From NCBI RefSeq assembly GCF_014644295.1, contig NZ_BMKK01000004.1:1-64000 (forward strand): DNA of 64,000 nt, written 5' to 3'. The position numbers and the translations under genes are program-made. The notes under the pieces are model-generated. The model saw nothing but the letters and a program-made list of their open reading frames with translations. It ran no database searches and was not told where the DNA came from. Shown piece by piece: positions 57,029 through 64,000 of the stretch. The DNA comes from Emticicia aquatilis (GTDB lineage: Bacteria; Bacteroidota; Bacteroidia; Cytophagales; Spirosomataceae). The stretch's first letter is position 1; every line of letters starts with the position of its first letter.

Positions 57029-57063
57029 AAAATGTGGCATATCTTCAAAATATGCCACATTTT
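57029..57063 (-). terminator. Terminator of the peroxiredoxin gene
   Basis: AAAATGTGGCATAT (57029-57042) pairs perfectly with ATATGCCACATTTT (57050-57063), 7-nt loop, with a T run on the minus strand. Confidence 0.88.
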
Positions 57064-57078
57064 ATTCAATTTAAAAGC

Positions 57079-57714
57079 TTATTTATTAGGCTGTGGAGTG
57101 TAGCGTAAATAAGGTTTTACAACTCTCACACCTTTAGGGAATTTTGCAATTGCATCTTCGGTCGAAACTGCTGGAACAACGATTGTATCTTCGCCTTCTT
57201 TCCAGTCGGCTGGAGTAGCAACTTGAAAATTAGACGTTAATTGTAATGAATCAATAACTCTCAATAATTCTGTAAAATTACGGCCTGTTGAAGCAGGATA
57301 AGTTAAAGTTAATTTAACTTTTTTATCTGGCCCAATAATAAATACCGAGCGAACCGTTGCTTTTTCAGAAGCATTTGGGTGAATCATATCATACAAAGTT
57401 GCCACATTACGGTCGGCATCAGCGATGATAGGGAAATTTACGGTTACACCGTTTACTTCTTCAATATCTGGAACCCATTTGCTGTGTGAATCTAAATCAT
57501 CAACCGAAACAGCTATCACTTTTACACCTCTTTTGGCAAAATCATCTTTTAAAAGTGCAGTTTTGCCTAATTCTGTTGTACAAACTGGCGTAAAATCGGC
57601 TGGATGTGAAAACAACATTCCCCAAGAGTTACCAAGCCATTCGTGAAAATTAATTGTACCCTGCGTGGTTTCAGCAGTAAAGTCTGGTGCGATATCTCCT
57701 AATCTAAGTGACAT
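57079..57714 (-). CDS. 1-Cys peroxiredoxin (Prx6 subfamily)
   Basis: The 211-aa protein reduces hydroperoxides. SHPADFTPVCTTELG carries the peroxidatic Cys (C45) with Pro38 and Thr42. Residues after 150 (ELLRVIDSLQLTSNFQVATP; WKEGEDTIVVP) form the extended C-terminal domain of the Prx6/AhpC2 group. No resolving Cys is seen. It is a single-gene unit with its own terminator. The 57715-57933 gap upstream contains no other element I can name apart from the divergent promoter at 57876. Confidence 0.94.
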   Translation of the reverse strand: MSLRLGDIAPDFTAETTQGTINFHEWLGNSWGMLFSHPADFTPVCTTELGKTALLKDDFAKRGVKVIAVSVDDLDSHSKWVPDIEEVNGVTVNFPIIADADRNVATLYDMIHPNASEKATVRSVFIIGPDKKVKLTLTYPASTGRNFTELLRVIDSLQLTSNFQVATPADWKEGEDTIVVPAVSTEDAIAKFPKGVRVVKPYLRYTPQPNK

Positions 57715-57875
57715 AATTTGATTTAGTTTAAAAATTAAACAAATAATCTACTAACTTTATAGAGAATTGATTTTTTATAAAAATAGTTCACAAATCTACA
57801 TAAAAATAATTGCGGTTTGTTATGCTCGAAATCATATTAATAAGATTATTTTTTGATGAAGCAATGAAAATATTG

Positions 57876-57907
57876 TTGTACTAAATAGTGCTTATGTAGT
57901 ATCTTTG
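57876..57907 (+). promoter_or_regulatory. Bacteroidetes-type promoter of the ABC/DUF3299 operon
   Basis: TTG (57876-57878, within TTGTTG), 21 nt, TATCTTTG (57900-57907), the best full match to the phylum consensus in the window. The ATG is 27 nt downstream. No clear Zur-type palindrome was seen around it. Confidence 0.7.
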
Positions 57908-57933
57908 AAACAAAGAATCAAAAAACTGATACA

Positions 57934-58560
57934 ATGCTGGCTTGCTCCGAACTAAGTTTTTCGTACGATACCAAAAAGACATTTAATTTCCCTTCGTTTA
58001 GCTGCGAAAAAGGTGAAACATTGCTGATTCTGGGCAATTCAGGAACTGGTAAAACCACACTGTTGCATTTATTGGCGTTGTTGCTCACGCCAAATGGCGG
58101 TTCGATAAAAATAAATAATAACGAATTAGCTACACTTTCGGCAAAAGAATCCACCAAGATGCGTGCGAATCATCTCGGTATTATTTATCAGAAGCCACAT
58201 TTTGTGAGTTCGTTGAGTGTTTTGGATAATTTATTATTGGCAAATTACCTTGCCGACCAAAAGGAATCAAAAGAACAAGCCCAAAAACTGGCCAATAATT
58301 TAGGAATTTCAGGTCTTCTCGATAAAAAAACATCAATGCTGAGTGGTGGTGAGCAGCAGAGGGTAAGTATAGCAAGGGCTTTGATGAATAACCCAGATGT
58401 AATTTTGGCCGACGAACCGACATCTAATTTAGATGACGAAAATTGTGAAAAAGTAATTCAATTACTCGAAAATCAGTCAAAAAACATTGGAGCTGCATTG
58501 ATTATAGTAACGCACGACCAAAGACTAAAAGATAATTTTAAAAATATTATTACACTTTAA
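57934..58560 (+). CDS. ABC transporter ATPase, LolD/MacB-like
   Basis: The 208-aa ATPase has Walker A GNSGTGKTT (34-42), the signature LSGGEQQRVSIARAL and Walker B VILADEPTSNLD. It belongs to the LolD/MacB branch, whose partners are FtsX-type permeases, and such a permease gene follows 71 bp later. The third gene (DUF3299-like) suggests a metal-linked system, not lipoprotein sorting. Confidence 0.9.
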   Translation: MLACSELSFSYDTKKTFNFPSFSCEKGETLLILGNSGTGKTTLLHLLALLLTPNGGSIKINNNELATLSAKESTKMRANHLGIIYQKPHFVSSLSVLDNLLLANYLADQKESKEQAQKLANNLGISGLLDKKTSMLSGGEQQRVSIARALMNNPDVILADEPTSNLDDENCEKVIQLLENQSKNIGAALIIVTHDQRLKDNFKNIITL

Positions 58561-58564
58561 AAAA

Positions 58565-58621
58565 TTACGATTTCCTAATCGAAACTTCGACTACGCTCAG
58601 TTACCGATTAGAAAATCGTAA
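58565..58621. repeat. Dispersed inverted repeat with TTCGACTACGCTCAG core
   Basis: TTACGATTTCCTAATCG (58565-58581) and CGATTAGAAAATCGTAA (58605-58621) pair with one mismatch around a centre holding CTTCGACTACGCTCAG. It lies between the ATPase and permease genes and may stabilise or attenuate the message. Confidence 0.6.
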
Positions 58622-58631
58622 ATCAAATAAG

Positions 58632-59831
58632 ATGTTATTTAAAATAAGTTGGAAAAACATACTCTACAAAAAGCTCAATAGTTTTTTGTGTATATTGTTG
58701 ATGACACTTGGCATTGCAATGATTTCGCTGTTGATGCTTTTGGGCAAACAATTACAAGATAAATTTGCCAAAAATATCAGTGGAATCGACTTAGTGGTAG
58801 GTGCAAAAGGAAGTCCGCTTCAATTAATTTTATCGTCTGTGTATCAGATTGATAATCCAACTGGCAATGTTTATTTAGACGATGTGGCGGCTATTGCTCA
58901 AAATCCTTTGGTAAAAGAAATGATTCCTCTGTCGATGGGAGATAATTATCAGGGATTCAGAATTATTGGTACAAATAAAAAATATTTTGAACATTTCAAG
59001 ACCAAAATTGCCTCTGGAAAAATGTTTAAAGGCAATTTGGAAGTAGTCTTGGGAGCTTCAACTGCTCAAAATGCCAATTTAAAAGTTGGTGACACATTTG
59101 CGAGTTCACACGGACTTGATTCGGAAGGTGAAAAACATGCCGAAAACAACTACAAAGTTGTCGGAATTTTAGAATACAACAATTCGGTAGTTGATAATTT
59201 GATTCTAACAAGCTTGAATAGTGTCTGGAATATCCACGAACACAAAGATGAACACCACGAAGAAGAAGCTGCTGATAGTACAATAAAAAGAGAAATTACG
59301 AGTGCAATTATCAAATTTCGTTCGCCAATGGGCATGATGACGATGCCTCGAAATATTAATCAAAACTCTAAACTACAAGCGGCAGTTCCAGCCATTGAAG
59401 TGAATCGTTTATTTGAACTTTTGGGAATCGGAATCGAAGGACTTCAATTTTTGGCAGCGGTAATAATGTTAATCTCTGGAATTAGCGTTTTTGTTTCTTT
59501 ATACAATTCATTAAAAGAACGCAAATACGAAATGGCATTGATGCTTTCGATGGGTGCAAGCCGAACTCGTTTGTTTTTGATGTTGTTATTAGAAGGTATT
59601 ATTTTATCTTTGCTTGGTTTTATCGCAGGAATCGCCTTGAGCAGAATCGGTATCTATTTGATTTCAAACGCTTTAAGCAAAAAATTCCATTTCGATGTGA
59701 GCCAATTTAGTTTACAAACTGGCGAAATATATTTGTTTGTAGGTGCGTTATTAGTCGGAATTTTGGCAGCGGCCATTCCATCAATCGGTATTTACAGAAT
59801 CAATATTTCTAAAACATTGGCTACCGAATAA
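58632..59831 (+). CDS. ABC transporter permease, FtsX/MacB-like, with His-rich loop
   Basis: The 399-aa protein has one N-terminal helix (LCILLMTLGIAMISLLMLLG), a periplasmic MacB-like domain and three C-terminal helices with KERKYEMALMLSMGASRTRL, the FtsX signature. Within the periplasmic domain (about 200-216) is EHKDEHHEEEAAD, a His/Glu-rich loop that could bind zinc or another metal. Partner genes on either side support a three-gene transporter unit. Confidence 0.88.
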   Translation: MLFKISWKNILYKKLNSFLCILLMTLGIAMISLLMLLGKQLQDKFAKNISGIDLVVGAKGSPLQLILSSVYQIDNPTGNVYLDDVAAIAQNPLVKEMIPLSMGDNYQGFRIIGTNKKYFEHFKTKIASGKMFKGNLEVVLGASTAQNANLKVGDTFASSHGLDSEGEKHAENNYKVVGILEYNNSVVDNLILTSLNSVWNIHEHKDEHHEEEAADSTIKREITSAIIKFRSPMGMMTMPRNINQNSKLQAAVPAIEVNRLFELLGIGIEGLQFLAAVIMLISGISVFVSLYNSLKERKYEMALMLSMGASRTRLFLMLLLEGIILSLLGFIAGIALSRIGIYLISNALSKKFHFDVSQFSLQTGEIYLFVGALLVGILAAAIPSIGIYRINISKTLATE

Positions 59832-59875
59832 GGTTTTAACTTTAAACATCATTCATATTCATCAACCATAAAAAA

Positions 59876-60328
59876 ATGAAAAATTTATCAAGAAGATTCA
59901 TACTCGGCTTTTTTGCTTTATCATTGTTCGCATTCACGTATGCAGATGAGCCTACAAAAATTACGTGGGAAACACTCCGTGACGTGACTTTCAAGAAAAA
60001 GTGGAGTGCCGAAGAATCAATGTTTATTCTTTACCCTACTTTTGGTCAGAAAGTAGCAAATCTGAAAGACAAGGAGATAATCTTGACTGGCTACATGATT
60101 CCAGTAGATGTTGACGCTAATGTTTATGTACTTTCTGCAAATCCTTACAGTTCGTGCTTCTTTTGTGGAGGTGCTGGGCCAGAATCGGTTGTACAGATTA
60201 AATTCAAAAAATCAACCAAACGTTTCAATACAGACGACCGTGTAACGGTAAAAGGAACATTAAAACTGAATGCAGATGACATTAACGAACTAAATTATAT
60301 TTTGGTTAATACTGATTTAGTTTTGTAA
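59876..60328 (+). CDS. Secreted DUF3299-like protein with CxxC
   Basis: The 150-aa protein has a signal peptide (FILGFFALSLFAFTYA). The domain has KEIILTGYMIPVDVDANVYV and NPYSSCFFCGGAGPESVVQI, where a CFFC pair occupies the Cys-containing loop of DUF3299-type proteins, followed by a small beta domain (VTVKGTLKL). In Pseudomonas and Vibrio zinc-regulated operons a DUF3299 gene sits beside a LolD/FtsX-like ABC pair, as here. Assignment to DUF3299 is by pattern memory. It could be a metal-binding or folding factor. Confidence 0.7.
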   Translation: MKNLSRRFILGFFALSLFAFTYADEPTKITWETLRDVTFKKKWSAEESMFILYPTFGQKVANLKDKEIILTGYMIPVDVDANVYVLSANPYSSCFFCGGAGPESVVQIKFKKSTKRFNTDDRVTVKGTLKLNADDINELNYILVNTDLVL

Positions 60329-60350
60329 AATAATATTTCAAACAAAAGTT

Positions 60351-60383
60351 TAAAGCGTCGAATGTACATTCGGACGCTTTTTT
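60351..60383 (+). terminator. Terminator of the ABC/DUF3299 operon
   Basis: AAAGCGTC (60351-60358) pairs with GACGCTTT (60373-60380), with the palindrome CGAATGTACATTCG inside the stem, followed by a T run. Confidence 0.85.
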
Positions 60384-60469
60384 ATTGAATAAAATTACCC
60401 AAGATTTCGTTTGATAGACAGTATTTTATACTTTTGGCAAATTCTTGAATTTTTGAATCTAAAAATACA

Positions 60470-61015
60470 ATGAAAAAACTACTTTTTGCTTTCACAACAA
60501 TTTTTATCATCGGGATGTCATCCGAAACATTTGCTCAGTACGATTATAACTGGGCAGCGGGTTTCAGAGTTGGCGAGCCTCTCGGGTTTAATCTCAGAAA
60601 ATACTTCCAAAATGGCGATAAGGCATTTGATGTAAATATTGGTACTTATGGTTTTATATACAATCGCCAAAGACGATACAACGCAGGCGAATACAAAACC
60701 GCAGGTCTAATGATTCAAGGACATTATTTATGGCAACTTGAAATTTTCAGAAGAGATTGGGCCCACGTTTATTATGGATTTGGAGCTCAAATAAATAACA
60801 GAAGTCATTATGCAGATATTTTGATTGGCCAAAAAGTTGACCATACTAAAAAAATATCACTCGGACCCAGCGGAACAGCTGGTTTTGAGCTTAAACTCCC
60901 AAATCAGCCATTGGCGGTATTTGTCGATGCTGGCTTGTATGTTGAGGCCCTACCCTCTCCATTCTTCTTGAATCCACAAGTAAGTGGGGGATTGAGATTG
61001 AACATAGTAAAATAA
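60470..61015 (+). CDS. Small outer-membrane beta-barrel-like protein
   Basis: The 181-aa protein has a signal peptide (LLFAFTTIFIIGMSSETFAQ) followed by alternating beta strands: WAAGFRVGEPLGFNLRKYF, FDVNIGTYGFIY, AGLMIQGHYLWQ, VYYGFGAQIN, SGTAGFELKLP, AVFVDAGLYVE and a final SGGLRLNI. This pattern fits an eight-stranded outer-membrane barrel. No specific function can be assigned. A -7-like TACTTTTG is at 60429-60436, about 34 nt before the ATG. Confidence 0.72.
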   Translation: MKKLLFAFTTIFIIGMSSETFAQYDYNWAAGFRVGEPLGFNLRKYFQNGDKAFDVNIGTYGFIYNRQRRYNAGEYKTAGLMIQGHYLWQLEIFRRDWAHVYYGFGAQINNRSHYADILIGQKVDHTKKISLGPSGTAGFELKLPNQPLAVFVDAGLYVEALPSPFFLNPQVSGGLRLNIVK

Positions 61016-61027
61016 TAAGAGTCGTAG

Positions 61028-61048
61028 GGGCGTATCGCAAAAACGCCC
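61028..61048. repeat. GC-rich dispersed palindrome (GGGCGT/ACGCCC)
   Basis: GGGCGT (61028-61033) and ACGCCC (61043-61048) flank TATCGCAAA. It stands out by GC content in the gap before ruvA. Confidence 0.5.
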
Positions 61049-61064
61049 AAATAAATTCAAAAAC

Positions 61065-61658
61065 ATGATTGCATATCTCGACGGTAAACTTGCCTACAAA
61101 GACCCTTCTTATGTCATAATTGATGTAAGTGGAGTTGGCTATCAAGTTAAAATCTCTTTACAAACCTACGCAGCACTTCATAATACTGGTGAACGCTGTA
61201 AACTACATACCTTGCTTATCGTAAGAGAAGATTCGCATACATTATTTGGTTTCCACGAGGCCGAAGAGAAAATTTTGTTTGAAGACCTCACAAGTGTATC
61301 GGGTATTGGCCCAAGTACGGCTTTAGTAATGCTTTCTTCGCTATCCTCAGCCGAAATCAAACAAGCTATTGTAAACGATGATGTAAAAACTATCCAAAGC
61401 ATTAAGGGTATCGGCCTTAAAACTGCTCAAAGAGCCATCATTGAGCTTAAAGATAAATTGAAGAAAGATAATATCATTGGCGGAATCACACCAAGTATAT
61501 TCGACCCTGTAAATGCTAAAGTACGTAATGAATCATTGGCAGCCTTAGTGATGCTTGGTATTCCGAGAGCCACTGCCGAGAAGAGTATTGACACGATTCT
61601 GAAACGTGAAGGCAACGATATAACGGTTGAACAACTCATTAAACTCGCACTTCGTTAA
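61065..61658 (+). CDS. ruvA: Holliday junction branch migration protein RuvA
   Basis: RuvA binds four-way junctions and loads the RuvB helicase. The 197-aa protein has the OB-fold start MIAYLDGKLAYKDPSYVIID with VSGVGYQV, two helix-hairpin-helix motifs (LTSVSGIGPSTALVML; IQSIKGIGLKTAQRAIIELK) and a C-terminal UBA-like domain (ESLAALVMLGIPRATAEKSI). Adjacency to sprA is common in Bacteroidetes. Confidence 0.97.
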   Translation: MIAYLDGKLAYKDPSYVIIDVSGVGYQVKISLQTYAALHNTGERCKLHTLLIVREDSHTLFGFHEAEEKILFEDLTSVSGIGPSTALVMLSSLSSAEIKQAIVNDDVKTIQSIKGIGLKTAQRAIIELKDKLKKDNIIGGITPSIFDPVNAKVRNESLAALVMLGIPRATAEKSIDTILKREGNDITVEQLIKLALR

Positions 61659-61671
61659 AACCATTAAATAA

Positions 61672-61720
61672 AATAACGCTGAGTATTCAATCATAAAAAA
61701 CTTATTCAGCGTTATTCTTT
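61672..61720 (+). terminator. Hairpin after ruvA
   Basis: AATAACGCTGA (61672-61682) pairs perfectly with TCAGCGTTATT (61706-61716), with a 23-nt loop and a T-rich end. Confidence 0.7.
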
Positions 61721-61827
61721 TGCTTGAAACTAAAAAAAACAAGCTAAAATTATTGACATCATAGACTATTGGCAAGGTTTTAGTCGTTTAGTTCTTGATA
61801 CTCCTATTGAAATTTCCTAAAAACTGT

Positions 61828-64000
61828 ATGTTCAGACAGCTATTAAAACTTAATCGTGTTACTTTACTATTACTTTTTTGCTTTTTTGGATTGATAAGTA
61901 CCAACGACTTATTTGCTCAAACACGTAAGAAAAGTACAACTACTGTTGAGAAACCAAAGATAGATTCACTCTTAATTCCAGAGAAAGATACAGTTATTTC
62001 TCGAACTGGAAGCAGACCAAGCTATCGTTGGCAAGACCGCTATTTAAACCGTTACACGGCCAAAGTTCCACAATCACCATTCTATCTAAAAGATTCAAAG
62101 AATATCATTACGGATTTCAAACTATCGCCAGATGCTAAAGAAATCTCAATCAGCGAAAAAGCTGGTAAACGTATTGATTATAAAGTTCCACAAGCACTTA
62201 CATTCAACGAATACTCGAGCATTCAGAATGCCAGTGTTCGTCGCAGCATTTTAAGAGATTATGAAAACCTGCAAGACGGAAAAAGTGCAGTTAGTGGCCG
62301 AGGTCTAAGACCATTACTAGAGAAAAACCCAGTAGTTGACCGCATATTTGGCGGAAGCTTACCTGATTTAAAACCGAATGGATTTGTTACACTCGATTTT
62401 CAGTTGATTAAACAATTTATTGATAATCCATTCTTGCCACTCATTCAAAGAAAACAAACGCTCTTTAATTTTAATGAGCAAATTAATATCAACTTTAATG
62501 GCAAAATTGGTGATAAATTGGGAGTTTTGACAAACCTTGACACCAAAGCAGCCTTTAACTTTGAAAATCAACTAAAGCTAAACTTTAAGAATCAACCCGA
62601 AGATATTTTACAAAAAGTTGAAGGTGGAAATATCAGTATGCCCGTAAAGAGTCAATTGATTCCGGGTGTTCAGAACTTAATGGGTGTTAAAGCTGCTTTC
62701 AGATTTGGTAAACTTGACGTGACTGCCGTAGTTGCTCAACAGCGTTCTCGAACCGAATCTATTGTGTTGAATGGAGGTTCGCAGAATCGTACTTTTGAGA
62801 TTCGATGTGATAATTATGACGAAAACCGTCACTTCTTTTTGGCTCAATTTTTTAGAGATAATTACGAAAAATCTCTTCGTAATTTGCCTTTAGTACTTTC
62901 AAATGTGAAAATTACTCGTTTGGAAGTTTATGTAACCAATAGAACAAATAGCATTGAATCAATGCGAAATCTGACTGCGTTTACAGATTTAGGCGAACTC
63001 CCAAATGCTGCCGGTAAATATAATATTGTTGATAATAAAGCGACTGATTTATACGACAAACTTAATAATAACCCAAATTTCAGAAGAGTTGATGATAGTA
63101 CTGGTACTCTCGCAAGACTTGGGTTGAAAAAAGGCATTGATTATGAAGTGCTTAGGGGCTCTAAAAGGTTAACAGAAAGAGAGTTTAAGTACAATGCGGA
63201 ATTGGGTTATATCTCATTGGTTACTCCGCTACGAAACGATGAAATTTTAGCAGTTGCTTATGAATACACCTACAATGGCCGTACGTATAAAGTTGGAGAA
63301 TTGACAGAAGATTACTCTGCTCGCCGTGAAGACGAAGTAATTATGTTGAAACTCATCAAATCATCAACTATTCGTAACCGTACGAATAGCCCGATGTGGA
63401 ATTTGATGATGAAAAATATTTATTCACTCGGTACTCCCGGTGTAGGTAAACAAGGTTTTCAATTACGTATCATTTATAAAGATGACCGCACAGGAATGGA
63501 TACTCCTAACTTACAAGAAGGACGTAAGTTACAGAATATTCCACTCATCAGAATAATGAACCTCGACCGTTTGAATCCAAATAATGACCCTCAACTTCCC
63601 GACGGAGATGGAAACTTTGACTTTGTTGAAGATATAACAATTGATACAAAAATGGGAAAAATGATTTTCCCAGTACTCGAACCTTTTGGGTCAACACTCG
63701 AAAGTAAATTTGACATTGACGAGCAAATCTTGAAAGAAAAGTATGTTTTCAATGAGTTGTATCGTACAACAATGGCTGATGCACAGCAAGTTACAACCAA
63801 AAACAAGTTTTTTATTCGTGGTAGTTTACAAGCAAGCAATGCTTCCGAAATATCGCTCCCTTTGGGTGCATCTGGTCAATCGGTTAGAATTTTTGCGGGT
63901 GGCGTTCAATTACAAGAAGGTGCTGATTATACAATTGAACCACAACTCGGTAAAATCAAAATCATTAACCAAAGTATTCTCAACTCTGCTCGTCAGATTC
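61828..64000 (+). CDS. sprA: SprA/Sov, outer-membrane translocon of the type IX secretion system (5' part)
   Basis: SprA forms the giant outer-membrane barrel through which T9SS cargo is released. The frame opens with ATG at 61828 and runs off the window; 724 codons are visible of a usual 2300-2500. A signal peptide (VTLLLLFCFFGLISTNDLFA, before Gln) is followed by family phrases: RPSYRWQDRYLNRYT, KDSKNIITDF, FGGSLPDLKPNGFVTLDF, FNEQININ and GKIGDKLGVLTNLDT. Later come GGNISMPVKSQLIPGVQNL and RLEVYVTNRTNSIE. It is probably responsible for secreting proteins like the Ig-repeat protein at the left end of the window. Cleavage site and C-terminal half are not visible. Confidence 0.95.
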   Translation, partial: MFRQLLKLNRVTLLLLFCFFGLISTNDLFAQTRKKSTTTVEKPKIDSLLIPEKDTVISRTGSRPSYRWQDRYLNRYTAKVPQSPFYLKDSKNIITDFKLSPDAKEISISEKAGKRIDYKVPQALTFNEYSSIQNASVRRSILRDYENLQDGKSAVSGRGLRPLLEKNPVVDRIFGGSLPDLKPNGFVTLDFQLIKQFIDNPFLPLIQRKQTLFNFNEQININFNGKIGDKLGVLTNLDTKAAFNFENQLKLNFKNQPEDILQKVEGGNISMPVKSQLIPGVQNLMGVKAAFRFGKLDVTAVVAQQRSRTESIVLNGGSQNRTFEIRCDNYDENRHFFLAQFFRDNYEKSLRNLPLVLSNVKITRLEVYVTNRTNSIESMRNLTAFTDLGELPNAAGKYNIVDNKATDLYDKLNNNPNFRRVDDSTGTLARLGLKKGIDYEVLRGSKRLTEREFKYNAELGYISLVTPLRNDEILAVAYEYTYNGRTYKVGELTEDYSARREDEVIMLKLIKSSTIRNRTNSPMWNLMMKNIYSLGTPGVGKQGFQLRIIYKDDRTGMDTPNLQEGRKLQNIPLIRIMNLDRLNPNNDPQLPDGDGNFDFVEDITIDTKMGKMIFPVLEPFGSTLESKFDIDEQILKEKYVFNELYRTTMADAQQVTTKNKFFIRGSLQASNASEISLPLGASGQSVRIFAGGVQLQEGADYTIEPQLGKIKIINQSILNSARQI

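Noticed and set aside
57079-57714. Peroxiredoxin as a 2-Cys AhpC
   Set aside because: Only the peroxidatic Cys in PVCTTE is present, and the C-terminal extension is that of the 1-Cys Prx6 group.
57940-59831. ABC pair as a LolDE lipoprotein release system
   Set aside because: The His-rich periplasmic loop and the adjacent DUF3299-like gene point to a metal-linked system; LolD likeness alone is shared by many MacB-type transporters.

Overview
This 64 kb window is AT-rich chromosomal DNA of a Bacteroidetes bacterium. Evidence for the phylum: the T9SS translocon gene sprA next to ruvA, Bacteroidetes-type promoters (TTG about 20 nt before TAnnTTTG), a VWA/TPR Bat gene pair, signal peptides ending in a residue before Gln, and large surface proteins with Ig-like repeats. 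Gene content resembles the order Cytophagales (Emticicia, Arcicella or Flectobacillus-like); the genus is inference. No rRNA, tRNA, CRISPR array or prophage was seen. There is one insertion sequence.

Layout. 1-2174 (-): 5' part of a large secreted Ig-like repeat protein. 2490-4379 (-): parE. 4560-18538 (+): a surface polysaccharide locus with an SLBB export protein, a Wzz-like protein, an ABC-2 permease with a Wzt-type ATPase that carries a C-terminal glycan-binding domain, a DegT sugar aminotransferase, seven glycosyltransferases and gmhA. Together these look like synthesis and ABC-dependent export of a heptose-containing LPS/O-antigen-type glycan. 18642-20087: a STAS protein and RNase Z. 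20284-26440 (+): assimilatory sulfate reduction (sulfite reductase with an extra C-terminal domain, TSUP permease, APS reductase cysH, cysD, cysN) behind a perfect 11-bp inverted repeat next to the promoter. 26638-28104 (-): two tandem GH108-like lysozyme paralogues. 28612-34808 (+): gltB and gltD. 34932-37265: a serine hydrolase fused to a YdjC-like deacetylase. 37304-40513 (-): batB, batC, purC and a very small kinase-fold protein whose N-lobe lies upstream of its first ATG.

40644-50289: a second envelope-glycan region with an SGNH hydrolase, a GT-C enzyme paired with a DPM1-like GT2, a polytopic membrane protein of unknown function, a secreted protein with a toxin-like C-terminus, an acyltransferase, a GT4 and an O-antigen ligase/polymerase-like protein. 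It is followed by a 47-aa ORF and an IS of about 1.29 kb (50523-51811). The IS transposase needs a frame change at an A8 run to include its zinc ribbon. 51886-57714 (-): a LysM protein built on a degenerate transglycosylase domain, pgi, a GH25 lysozyme and a 1-Cys peroxiredoxin. 57934-60328 (+): an ABC ATPase, a permease with a His-rich loop and a DUF3299-like secreted protein, resembling zinc-regulated ABC operons of Proteobacteria. The window ends with a small outer-membrane-like protein, ruvA and the first 724 codons of sprA.

I did not find an obvious wholly new defence or mobile system. The most unusual items are unusual domain fusions (sulfite reductase plus HEPN-like tail; serine hydrolase plus YdjC), probable pseudo-enzymes (transglycosylase without its Glu; glycosyltransferase without DxD), genes whose coding frame extends upstream of any standard start, and the sulfur-operon palindrome. 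Several families of short dispersed palindromes occupy the intergenic spaces. All family assignments come from motif recognition; no database search was run.
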